From positions 1 through 35,148 of the forward strand of contig JACSRP010000189.1 in NCBI GenBank assembly GCA_014879665.1: 35,148 nt of DNA, given 5' to 3'. Source of the stretch: Anaerolineae bacterium. GTDB taxonomy: Bacteria; Chloroflexota; Anaerolineae; Aggregatilineales; Phototrophicaceae. Position 1 is the stretch's first letter. Each line of letters opens with the position of its first letter. Under the pieces are notes generated by a model that searched no databases, was not told the DNA's origin, and was given only the letters and a program-made list of their open reading frames with translations. The position numbers and the translations under genes are program-made. Positions 8,848 through 16,510 of the stretch are shown piece after piece.

Positions 8848-8881
8848 GTTATTCAACGCCAAAAATACTATTTACGTGATT

Positions 8882-8894
8882 CAAATCGTTTTGG
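8882..8894. promoter_or_regulatory. second LacI-type operator-like site
   Basis: The plus strand reads CAAATCGTTTTGG (minus CCAAAACGATTTG). It shares the AAAACG-TTT core with the operator at 8915-8929 and lies downstream of the lacI -10 box, where bound repressor would block transcription. Confidence 0.45.
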
Positions 8895-8906
8895 ATATTG
8901 GTTTAG

Positions 8907-8935
8907 ATACTAATCCGAAACGTTTTCGGCGTCAA
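8907..8935 (-). promoter_or_regulatory. lacI-operon promoter with embedded operator
   Basis: On the minus strand TTGACG (8935-8930), a 17-base spacer and TAGTAT (8912-8907) form a sigma70-like promoter. The spacer carries CCGAAAACGTTTCGG (8915-8929), two perfect CCGAAA/TTTCGG arms around three bases, a typical LacI-family operator. Autoregulation follows if the neighbouring repressor binds here. Confidence 0.65.
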
Positions 8936-9169
8936 GAATTCGGGCAATAGGGCGAATAAATTAGTTTAACTTCTTCCTCTGTGGTTCAAGCTCTTTTTCT
9001 TAACGTCTTGGCAGTTCAAAATAGCCTTTAATAACTGCGTCAATTTTTGTTACCCCACCATCCATGCCATCTATAACCAGAATCCCCCCTTTATGGTAAA
9101 AAATGGCACAATAGACAGTCTACTTAGTGCTATATTTTTAGACATCAGCTACTTCGAGGGGCAGTATAA

Positions 9170-10645
9170 ATGAACTTACAACCTCATGTTCACGAACGCG
9201 CAGCGTCAAATCAGCCAGCTTCAGATGATGCCGCTTTCGCATCCGCGCTTGCTGATTTTCAGCATGCCTATCCCGAATATGCCGCTACTGAAAAGCTCGA
9301 CGCCTTGCGTGCCACCGACTATGCGCGGCTCGATCAAGCCGGGCATATCTATCTCGACTATACCGGCGGCGGGCTGTACGCTGAAACTCAGCTCCGGCAG
9401 CATTTAGAACTGCTAAGCAGCGGGGTTTTCGGGAATCCACATTCCCAGAATCCAACTTCGCTGGCGATGACCCATCTCGTCGAAGATACCCGCGATTACG
9501 TCCTGAAATATTTCAATGCCTCGCCTGATGAATATCTAGTCATCTTCACCCCCAACGCAACCGGAGCGCTGAAACTCGTCGGTGAAGCCTACCCCTTTAC
9601 ATCCGGCGGGCATTACGCGCTCACCTTCGATAATCATAATTCAGTGAATGGCATCCGTGAATTTGCGCGCGCAAAAGGGGCGGAAGTTACCTATATCCCT
9701 GTCGTCGCCCCGCATCTCCGAACCGATCCCGCCGCGCTGGCCGAAACGCTGAAGACCGCCAATCCTCAAGCGCATAATCTTTTCGCTTACCCCGCCCAGT
9801 CTAACTTTTCCGGCGTGCAGCACCCGCTGGAATGGATCGAAATGGCGCAGGAAAAGGGTTGGGATGTCCTGCTGGATGCCGCCGCCTTCGTGCCCTCAAA
9901 TCGCCTCGACCTAAGCGTATGGCATCCCGATTTTGTCTCGATCTCTTTCTATAAAATCTTCGGCTATCCAACCGGCATGGGCTGTCTCATCGCCCGCAAA
10001 ACGGCAGTTCAAAAGCTGCATCGCCCGTGGTATGCAGGCGGCACGCTCAGCTTCTCATCGGTGCGTGCCCTCGATTTTTACCTCACGCCGGGGAACGCCG
10101 GCTTTGAAGATGGCACGGTCAACTATCTCTGCATCCCCGCGGTCAAAATTGGATTGCAGTTCATCGAATCCATCAGCATCGAAACCATTCATCATCGGGT
10201 CATGGCATTAACCGGCTGGCTCATTGACCAGCTTCTACAATTACGCCACAGCAGCGGCAGCCCCATGATCAAAATTTACGGCCCGCCAGATCTACAAGCA
10301 CGCGGTTCTACCATTCAGTCGAATTTCTTTGATCCAGCGGGAAACTTGATTGAGTGCACAACCATCGAGCGCATGGCCAGCGCGCAGCATATCTCTCTGC
10401 GCGCTGGCTGTCATTGCAACCCCGGAACCCGTGAAGTTGCCCTGAATTTAAGTGAAGACGAAATGCGTTCCTGCTTCCGCGACAAAGACAGCCTTAGCTT
10501 TGAGCAGTTCCTTCACGTCATTGACGACAAGTTAACAGGCGCGTTGCGCGCATCTATCGGTCTTGCCACCAACTTCGCCGATGTATACCGCTATGTCCTG
10601 TTCGCAAAAAGTTTTCAGGATAAATTTATCTACCCCCCCAATTGA
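9170..10645 (+). CDS. MOCOS-like class V aminotransferase/cysteine desulfurase
   Basis: A PLP-dependent enzyme of 491 aa related to the N-terminal domain of molybdenum-cofactor sulfurases (MOCOS/ABA3) and to cysteine desulfurases, which transfer cysteine sulfur through a persulfide. YLDYTGGGLY (about 62) and VFGNPHSQNPTS match the MOCOS start. SFYKIFGYPTGMGCL holds the likely PLP lysine, K262. RAGCHCNPG gives C414 and C416, where the sulfurases carry their reactive cysteine. No MOSC domain follows, so acceptor binding must come from another protein or this is a simpler desulfurase. GAGGGG precedes the ATG. It is divergent from the sugar operon, and its last 16 bases overlap the 3' end of the opposing gene. 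A MoaD-like carrier lies 4.4 kb downstream; a link is only a guess. Confidence 0.88.
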   Translation: MNLQPHVHERAASNQPASDDAAFASALADFQHAYPEYAATEKLDALRATDYARLDQAGHIYLDYTGGGLYAETQLRQHLELLSSGVFGNPHSQNPTSLAMTHLVEDTRDYVLKYFNASPDEYLVIFTPNATGALKLVGEAYPFTSGGHYALTFDNHNSVNGIREFARAKGAEVTYIPVVAPHLRTDPAALAETLKTANPQAHNLFAYPAQSNFSGVQHPLEWIEMAQEKGWDVLLDAAAFVPSNRLDLSVWHPDFVSISFYKIFGYPTGMGCLIARKTAVQKLHRPWYAGGTLSFSSVRALDFYLTPGNAGFEDGTVNYLCIPAVKIGLQFIESISIETIHHRVMALTGWLIDQLLQLRHSSGSPMIKIYGPPDLQARGSTIQSNFFDPAGNLIECTTIERMASAQHISLRAGCHCNPGTREVALNLSEDEMRSCFRDKDSLSFEQFLHVIDDKLTGALRASIGLATNFADVYRYVLFAKSFQDKFIYPPN

Positions 10646-11685
10646 ATCGTCGTCCCGCAGTAACGGCACTCTATCTGCGTCTGCCCAGCGGTGGGCGCCG
10701 GCAGTGTCGCCTCGCAAATATGGCATGCTGTCGGCGCATTCCGAATCGTTTCCAATAGTTCCGGGTCCGGCGGAATCGCCCGTTCATCGCTGGTTTCGCC
10801 GTGTATCATCCGTTCAATCTGCGCTGCCCAGAATTTGCTCTTCACGTGCCCCTTCACTTCGACGGTAATGCGCGGGTACGGCGCGCCGCTGGCAAGCGTG
10901 AAATGCAGCATATCCTTCCCGCCAAACAATCCCTTATTTTCCGGCTCTACCTTTTCAATCTGCCCGATAGGTATCGCCCACTCCAATTCCTGCGTGTGCT
11001 TCCCGCCAAACAATCCCAGTTTCTTGCCCGTCTTTTCCTTCTGTTCAAAGATCAACCGCTGATCAGTCAGAAACAGCACGCCGTCCGGGTCTTTATCGCC
11101 CTTACCCGTCGCCACCCACTCGGCCTCTGCCGTTAGAAACAGCTTCTCATCTGCCTGAAACGGAAAACTTGCCTCGTCCTTTTCATCCAGATAGCTATGA
11201 ATAAGCCTTAGCTGATTATTCGTCTGGCTCACCTCGGTCTTAAGCTCAGCAATTTCCGCGCGCACCGCCTCTTTTGCCGCATTAACTTTCGCCGTCAAAG
11301 CATTCACTTCGCTTTCCAAAGACGGCAGCAGAATCGCCACCGCCTCCGGGTTAGTCCCCACATTCTTGGCTTTCTCTACCAGCGCCTCAATCTGCCCCGA
11401 CCCCTGTCGCAGTTGGTTTACATTCTCATCGAGCAGTCGGTTCGCTTCCAGTCGCTTTGCATCCCATTGTTCGTTAATCACCTGAACTTTTTGCTCAAGG
11501 TACGACGCAAACGCATATCCCCTGCCCCGCACCTTCGCCAGTTCACCCGGCAGTTTTGAAATTTCAGCCGTTGCCTCGCTGATCTCGCGGGTCAGTTCCT
11601 CAAGCGGAATCGCCTTGATTAACTCATGCGCTTTGCTTTGCAGCGTCTGAAATTGGCTCAGTGCCGCCGCCTGCTGATCCGTCAT
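10630..11685 (-). CDS. Coiled-coil, PH/GRAM-like and zinc-ribbon protein of unknown function
   Basis: I do not recognise this 351-aa protein. It has three parts. Residues 1-165 are helical and charged with coiled-coil spacing (EISEATAEISKLPGELAKVR, AAKEAVRAEIAELKTEVSQ). Residues about 170-285 look like a PH/GRAM-type beta domain, with GVLFLTDQRLIFEQKEKTGK and two similar loops GLFGGKHTQELEW and GLFGGKDMLHFTL. The last 32 residues hold a zinc ribbon, C321-x2-C324 and C340-x2-C343. There are no membrane segments or signal, so it is cytosolic. The PH-like part could bind lipid or protein at the membrane. AAAGGA precedes the ATG. It converges with the MOCOS-like gene and overlaps its last 16 bases. 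Confidence 0.85.
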   Translation of the reverse strand: MTDQQAAALSQFQTLQSKAHELIKAIPLEELTREISEATAEISKLPGELAKVRGRGYAFASYLEQKVQVINEQWDAKRLEANRLLDENVNQLRQGSGQIEALVEKAKNVGTNPEAVAILLPSLESEVNALTAKVNAAKEAVRAEIAELKTEVSQTNNQLRLIHSYLDEKDEASFPFQADEKLFLTAEAEWVATGKGDKDPDGVLFLTDQRLIFEQKEKTGKKLGLFGGKHTQELEWAIPIGQIEKVEPENKGLFGGKDMLHFTLASGAPYPRITVEVKGHVKSKFWAAQIERMIHGETSDERAIPPDPELLETIRNAPTACHICEATLPAPTAGQTQIECRYCGTTIQLGG

Positions 11686-11799
11686 TGTGTTATCCTTTCA
11701 TGGTGAAATGAAGATCATCCCTGAGTCTATAATATGACGAAGTGCTGCAGGGAAAAAATAACGTCCTCTCAGCGATTTAGATAGAGGTTATTCCACACC

Positions 11800-13632
11800 A
11801 TGCGCCAGCTAAAAACAGGTACCGTGCTGCTGCTTCTGCTCGCCCTTTTCTCCCTGAACACCCTCGCGCTCTCCGCACAGTCAGAGTCCATCCCCTCAGA
11901 TACATGGCTATCCCTCGATCTCGCCTTGCTCGATGACGACAATTCCGGCGCGGCCTTCGCCATCAGCCAGTGGGATGGCCTGCCAGCATTAGAAATCACG
12001 CCCTCCGGCAGCAGCGAAGAGACCAAACTCGCCTACCCCGTCAGCGGCAGTGAATTACAGGCATGGATCGAGAGCGAGAGTATTCAAATCGCCCTCTTTC
12101 TGCCCGAAACCAACACCCTCAACCCGAATAATTTCTTCCTCGGTCTGGCTGATGTCACCGCCAGCTGGCGCTGGGTCGGCGGGTTGTTCGGCGTTTCCGA
12201 TGGCGATACCGGCGTCGTGAACGTCAATTTTCAGATCGAAACCGCCGTTCAGGAAATCAACCCCGCCGCAGAATATAGGCTCTATCTCTCATTCTTCAAC
12301 CAGAGCAGCGGCAGCAAATCGCCGCTGTCAGAGCCGTTCTTCATCACCGCCATTAACCGGATCACCGCGGAAACCCGACCAGTAGCCGAACCGCCAGATC
12401 AGGAAGTTAGCGCCTTGCTAGCCATGGAGGATCCCGCCCTGCTCAACGCTGTCGCCCGCCAAACCTTCGCTTACTTCTGGGATCAGGCGCACCCTCAAAC
12501 CGGTCTGGTCAAAGATCGCAGTACGCCCGCTTCGGTATCCAGCATTGCCGCCACCGGTTTCGGCCTCGCAGCCATCCCCGTCGCTGTTGATCGCGGTTGG
12601 ATCACCGAAAGCGAAGGGTATGATCGCGCTCACTTAACCCTCGAAACCTTCCTCAGCGGCGGTGTTCAGGGTGAACGCGGCTTCTTTTATCATTTCGTCA
12701 ATCCTGAAACTGGTGAGCGCGTTTGGAATAGCGAACTTTCCTCGATTGATACTGCCTTGCTGGTCGCCGGCGCGCTCGTTGCCGGGCAATATTTTGAAGA
12801 TACTGATGTTCAGGCGATGGCCAACCAGCTCTATGAAAATGTCGAATGGGATTGGATGCGCGGCCGTGGCGAAATGCTCCACATGGGTTGGACGCCTGAA
12901 AGCGAGTTCCTCAACGCCACATGGGATCACTTTGATGAAAGTATGCTGCTCTACGCGCTTGCTATCGGTTCGCCCACGCATCCAGTGCCAGCCTCCACGT
13001 GGGATCTGTGGCGCCGCCCTCTCAGCATTTCTGGCGGCTATATCTATCTCCCCGGCGAGCCGTTATTTGTCTACCAGTATCCGCAGGCATTTTTGAACTT
13101 GCGCGGCCTGGAAGATGCCTATGCCAATTACTGGAACAATACCGCCCGCGCCTGTGACCGCAATCACCAGTTCGCAGTCCATAACAGCGGCTATTTCCTC
13201 ACCTATCAAAATGGTGTTTGGGGATTGAGCGCCTCCGACGGGCCGTTCGGCTATCGCGCATACGGCGCATCAGAGGTGAATCATGACGGCACGATTGCCC
13301 CTTATGCCGCCGTCGCCTGTGTGCCCTTCACCCCCGAAATCTCGCTCTCTGGAATCCGCGCGCTGCTGGCAAATTACGGGTCGCGGGTCTGGCGCGAATA
13401 CGGCTTCGTCAGCGCCCTCAATGAGAATGAAAACTGGTATTCCCGCGAGCATATCGGCATTGATCAGGGCGATATCCTGCTCATGATCGCCAACTATCAA
13501 GACGGCTTTGTCTGGGATCTATTCATGGCAAACCCCCATATTCAAAACGCCCTGAACGCCATGGGCTTTGTCGAAAGCGTCGGCGATTACGCCATCACTC
13601 CCGCCTATCTGGCCGAAGTCACCGGGGGATAA
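11800..13632 (+). CDS. Secreted glycoamylase-like (GH144-type) glycoside hydrolase
   Basis: A secreted 610-aa protein. Residues 1-26 form a Sec signal (TGTVLLLLLALFSLNTLALS then AQS). Residues about 27-200 are a beta-rich, possibly carbohydrate-binding domain. From about 210 it follows the glycoamylase-like family (Pfam PF10091): FAYFWDQAHPQTGLVKDRST, SIAATGFGLAAIPVAVDRGW, GFFYHFVNPETGERVWNSE, SSIDTALLVAGAL, and later DQGDILLMIANY. Characterised members of this family (GH144) are endo-beta-1,2-glucanases. So cleavage of extracellular beta-1,2-glucan is plausible but not shown here. AGAGG lies 11 bases before the ATG, and TATAAT at 11728-11733 may be its -10 box, though no good -35 matches. 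A GH3 enzyme that could finish the digestion lies 18 kb away. Confidence 0.88.
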   Translation: MRQLKTGTVLLLLLALFSLNTLALSAQSESIPSDTWLSLDLALLDDDNSGAAFAISQWDGLPALEITPSGSSEETKLAYPVSGSELQAWIESESIQIALFLPETNTLNPNNFFLGLADVTASWRWVGGLFGVSDGDTGVVNVNFQIETAVQEINPAAEYRLYLSFFNQSSGSKSPLSEPFFITAINRITAETRPVAEPPDQEVSALLAMEDPALLNAVARQTFAYFWDQAHPQTGLVKDRSTPASVSSIAATGFGLAAIPVAVDRGWITESEGYDRAHLTLETFLSGGVQGERGFFYHFVNPETGERVWNSELSSIDTALLVAGALVAGQYFEDTDVQAMANQLYENVEWDWMRGRGEMLHMGWTPESEFLNATWDHFDESMLLYALAIGSPTHPVPASTWDLWRRPLSISGGYIYLPGEPLFVYQYPQAFLNLRGLEDAYANYWNNTARACDRNHQFAVHNSGYFLTYQNGVWGLSASDGPFGYRAYGASEVNHDGTIAPYAAVACVPFTPEISLSGIRALLANYGSRVWREYGFVSALNENENWYSREHIGIDQGDILLMIANYQDGFVWDLFMANPHIQNALNAMGFVESVGDYAITPAYLAEVTGG

Positions 13633-13822
13633 TCCGAACATCCTGCCGCGCCCCACCTTCCACATCTCTCTCAGCCCTGAACTTGAGGGGTCGGGGGTTG
13701 GGGCGCTTTTCAGCCGCCAGCGTATATTCCCGTCGCTCGATCCCCTGAAACACCCTCAATCCATCTCAATCCCTTCCCCCCTTCTCAAACCAACTTCAAA
13801 TATTTTCCCTACAAGATCCTAA

Positions 13823-13851
13823 TTGACTTATATGAACACCTGTTCTATTCT
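13823..13851 (+). promoter_or_regulatory. sigma70-like promoter with GAAC-N4-GTTC (LexA-like) box
   Basis: TTGACT (13823-13828), a 17-base spacer and TATTCT (13846-13851) lie 42 bases before the propeller gene. The spacer contains GAACACCTGTTC (13834-13845), an inverted repeat GAACA-N2-TGTTC that fits the GAAC-N4-GTTC pattern of Gram-positive-type LexA sites. Binding there would block RNA polymerase. About one such 8-base match is expected by chance in every 65 kb. Confidence 0.5.
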
Positions 13852-13892
13852 ATGTATTCAAAGAATAATATTCGGATCAAGGATCATAGAAG

Positions 13893-15005
13893 ATGAGTAC
13901 AGTTCGAGTTTTAGTGGGTACGCGCAAAGGCGCATTTATTTTAACCGCTGATCAGTATCGCCAGAACTGGACGGTAGATGGGCCGCATTTCCCCGGTTGG
14001 GAAATTTATCACATCACCAGCGCGCCTTCCGATCCGAAGCGTCTCTATGCCTCGCAGTCCAGCGGTTGGTTCGGTCAGGTAATCCAGCGCTCTGATGATG
14101 GCGGCAAGACCTGGGAAACCGTCAACAATGAATTTGCCTATGACGGCACCCCCGGCACCCATCAGTGGTACGATGGCACCCAGCACCCATGGGAATTTAA
14201 GCGCGTCTGGCATTTACAACCTTCACCCACCGACCCCGACTCTATCTATGCCGGCGTCGAAGATGCTGCCCTCTTTCATTCAAAGGATGGCGGCAAAAGC
14301 TGGAGCGAACTGTCCGGCCTAAGAGAGGTCAAAGGCAATCTCTGGCAGCCCGGCGCCGGGGGCATGTGCTTGCATACCATCGTCCTCAGCCCTGATAATC
14401 CAGATCGCATCTTCGTCGCCATTTCCGCCGCGGGCGCATTCCGCTCCGATGATGCCGGCGCTTCATGGCGCCCCATCAATCAGGGCTTGAAATCCGATTA
14501 TGAGCTTCCAGATGCCGAAGCCGAAGTCGGGCATTGCGTGCACAGCATCGCTATGCACCCTTCCCGCCCAAATATTCTCTTCATGCAAAAACATTGGGAT
14601 GTCATGCGCACCGATAATGGCGGCGATTCATGGCACGAAGTCAGCGGCAACCTACCTAGCGATTTTGGCTTTCCCATCGCCGTCCATGCCCACGAGCCAG
14701 ACACCATCTATGTCGTGCCCATCACCAGCGATTCCTATCATTACCCGCCCGATGGCAAACTGCGTGTCTACCGCAGTCGCTCCGGCGGCGATCAGTGGGA
14801 TGCGCTCACCGACGGCCTGCCGCAGGAAAATTGTTATGTCAATGTGCTGCGAAACGCATTCGCCATTGATTCGCTGGAATCTTGCGGCGTTTATTTTGGC
14901 ACCACCGGCGGTCAGGTCTATGTCTCGCCAGATTCCGGCGATCATTGGGTAACTGCCGTCCACGATCTGCCGCCTGTCCTCTCAATTGAGGTACAAATTT
15001 TATGA
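13893..15005 (+). CDS. Asp-box (BNR/sortilin-like) beta-propeller protein
   Basis: A 370-aa protein built of repeated Asp-boxes (S-x-D-x-G-x-x-W): [45 protein letters not shown] and VSPDSGDHW, spaced as in six or so propeller blades. This fold occurs in sialidases, sortilins and the photosystem assembly factor HCF136. I see no sialidase arginine-triad context, so an enzyme function is not supported. There is no signal peptide or membrane segment, so it is probably cytoplasmic. AAGGA lies 10 bases before the ATG. Its stop overlaps the start of the MoaD-like gene by four bases (ATGA type), so the two are translated together and probably act together. Confidence 0.9.
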   Translation: MSTVRVLVGTRKGAFILTADQYRQNWTVDGPHFPGWEIYHITSAPSDPKRLYASQSSGWFGQVIQRSDDGGKTWETVNNEFAYDGTPGTHQWYDGTQHPWEFKRVWHLQPSPTDPDSIYAGVEDAALFHSKDGGKSWSELSGLREVKGNLWQPGAGGMCLHTIVLSPDNPDRIFVAISAAGAFRSDDAGASWRPINQGLKSDYELPDAEAEVGHCVHSIAMHPSRPNILFMQKHWDVMRTDNGGDSWHEVSGNLPSDFGFPIAVHAHEPDTIYVVPITSDSYHYPPDGKLRVYRSRSGGDQWDALTDGLPQENCYVNVLRNAFAIDSLESCGVYFGTTGGQVYVSPDSGDHWVTAVHDLPPVLSIEVQIL

Positions 15006-15301
15006 TCATCCGGGTGTCGCTGCCTACTCATTTGCGTACACTGGCGCAGGTCACCGGCACTATCACCCTTGATGTGCCCGAACCCGTGACTCAGCAGGCC
15101 ATTCTCGATCTCTTAGAGTCGGCTTACCCTATGCTGCGCGGCACCATCCGCGACTCCACCAGCAAGGAACGCCGCCCTTTCATCCGTTTTTTCGCCTGCG
15201 GAGAAGATTTATCGCATCAACCGCCAGAGTCGCCCTTGCCCGGCGAAGTGACCTCCGGCATCGAGCCATTTCGCATCATCGGGGCCATGGCCGGCGGCTA
15301 A
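15002..15301 (+). CDS. MoaD/ThiS-family ubiquitin-like protein with C-terminal Gly-Gly
   Basis: A 99-aa protein with the beta-grasp pattern of sulfur carriers: [18 protein letters not shown], a helix [33 protein letters not shown] and the ending IGAMAGG. MoaD, ThiS and archaeal SAMPs end in Gly-Gly, which is adenylated by an E1-like enzyme and then loaded with sulfur or joined to lysines. No E1-like (MoeB/ThiF) gene is in the window, and there are no molybdopterin or thiamin genes nearby. It overlaps the propeller gene, with GAGG nine bases before its ATG. I infer a carrier or modifier serving the propeller protein or its partner; the function is unknown. Confidence 0.85.
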   Translation: MIIRVSLPTHLRTLAQVTGTITLDVPEPVTQQAILDLLESAYPMLRGTIRDSTSKERRPFIRFFACGEDLSHQPPESPLPGEVTSGIEPFRIIGAMAGG

Positions 15302-15412
15302 ATCACCGCCCACCCCGCCGCATATCTTCCCCTCCACCCGCTTGCACGGGAGAGATTATGTTTGAATTTGAATATGAGAGAAGATCCCGTACAAACCCGT
15401 TACGCTGCACCT

Positions 15413-16510
15413 TTAATCCGGCAGCAAATGGACCGCTTCCGGGATGAAATCAATCCCGATGGTTTCGCCTTCTGCAAACATATGCTGCTTGCGCGGATCA
15501 TTATCAACAATCGTGATCACAATATCATCGAGCCTGACCATGTACTCAATTTCAGTCCCTAAATACATCGCCTGCTCAATAACACCCTGCGGCAGCGAAG
15601 CATCTACCCGCAAAGTCAGCGCTTCCGGGCGCAGCATCACCGTAACTACAGTCCCCACCTCTATTTCAAAAGGCGCGCGGGTGTCAATTTGCTTGCCCAT
15701 CACAGTCAGGCTTGCGCTGCCGTTTTGGGTCGAACTCACTGTCGCCGGCAAAAAGTTAGCCCGCCCGATGAAATCCGCGACGAATCGCGTTTTCGGATAA
15801 CGATAAATTTCTTCAGGAGTGCCAATTTGTTCAATCTTGCCCTTGTTCATCACCACGATGCGATCAGAAAGCGCCATCGCCTCAACCTGATCGTGAGTCA
15901 CATAGATGCTGGTGATCCCAAGGCTGCGCTGCAGCCGGTGAATTTCACTTCGCATTTGTACCCGCAGCTTAGCATCAAGGTTCGAAAGCGGCTCGTCGAA
16001 CAGCAAAATACGTGGCTCCATCACCAGCGAACGCGCCAGCGCCACGCGCTGCTGCTGCCCACCCGAAAGCTGATTCGGGCGTCTGCCCTCCAGCCCGGCC
16101 AGCCCGATGATACTCAGCGACGTGGTCACCTTATCCTTAACTTGAGCGCGGGGCATCTTTTGCGATTGCAGCCCGTAGGCCACGTTATCATAGACCGACA
16201 TATGCGGAAACAGCGCGTAATTCTGAAACACCAGCGCCATATCCCGCTTATTCGGCGGCTGCTGGGTGATATCTCTTTCTTCCAGCAAAATTTTGCCGAG
16301 ATTAGGTATTTCAAAACCTGCGATCAGCCGCAGCGTCGTTGTCTTACCACATCCAGACGGGCCAAGCAGCGTCAAAAATTCACCGTCGTAAATGTCCAGC
16401 GAAACATCGTCCACCGCCCGAACCGCGCCGTGTCCGCTGCGATCCGGAAATTCCTTGACAATATCTACCAGTTTCAATAAAACCTGTTTAGATTGTTCGT
16501 TCATTTTCAC
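15413..16510 (-). CDS. FbpC/PotA-type ABC transporter ATPase
   Basis: The ATPase of the second importer, 365 aa. Visible: Walker A GPSGCGKTTT (about 50), Q-loop VFQNYALFPHMSV, signature LSGGQQQR (about 146), Walker B ILLFDEPLSNLD and YVTHDQVEAMALSD. A TOBE-type C-terminal region contains VMLRPEALTLRVD. The GTG at 16510 overlaps the permease stop (GTGA), with AAGGG just upstream; an ATG two codons later is an equally good choice. The type is shared by iron, phosphonate, polyamine and sugar-phosphate importers, so the binding protein, not this subunit, decides the substrate. Confidence 0.95.
   Translation of the reverse strand: MKMNEQSKQVLLKLVDIVKEFPDRSGHGAVRAVDDVSLDIYDGEFLTLLGPSGCGKTTTLRLIAGFEIPNLGKILLEERDITQQPPNKRDMALVFQNYALFPHMSVYDNVAYGLQSQKMPRAQVKDKVTTSLSIIGLAGLEGRRPNQLSGGQQQRVALARSLVMEPRILLFDEPLSNLDAKLRVQMRSEIHRLQRSLGITSIYVTHDQVEAMALSDRIVVMNKGKIEQIGTPEEIYRYPKTRFVADFIGRANFLPATVSSTQNGSASLTVMGKQIDTRAPFEIEVGTVVTVMLRPEALTLRVDASLPQGVIEQAMYLGTEIEYMVRLDDIVITIVDNDPRKQHMFAEGETIGIDFIPEAVHLLPD

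Larger units (their letters stand above)
8848..9169. other. 322-bp divergent regulatory region
   Basis: It lies between lacI (leftward) and the MOCOS-like gene (rightward). It contains the lacI promoter and operator, a second operator-like site, and near the rightward gene an 11-base odd palindrome TAGACAGTCTA (9112-9122). I cannot place a convincing rightward promoter. Confidence 0.6.

Noticed and set aside
13893..15005. Calling the Asp-box protein a sialidase
   Set aside because: Asp-boxes are present but no sialidase catalytic context or signal peptide; the fold is shared by many non-enzymes.
15689..16480. Plus-strand open frame of about 263 codons opposite the FbpC-type ATPase
   Set aside because: The opposite strand carries all ABC ATPase motifs; this frame has none and no ribosome site.
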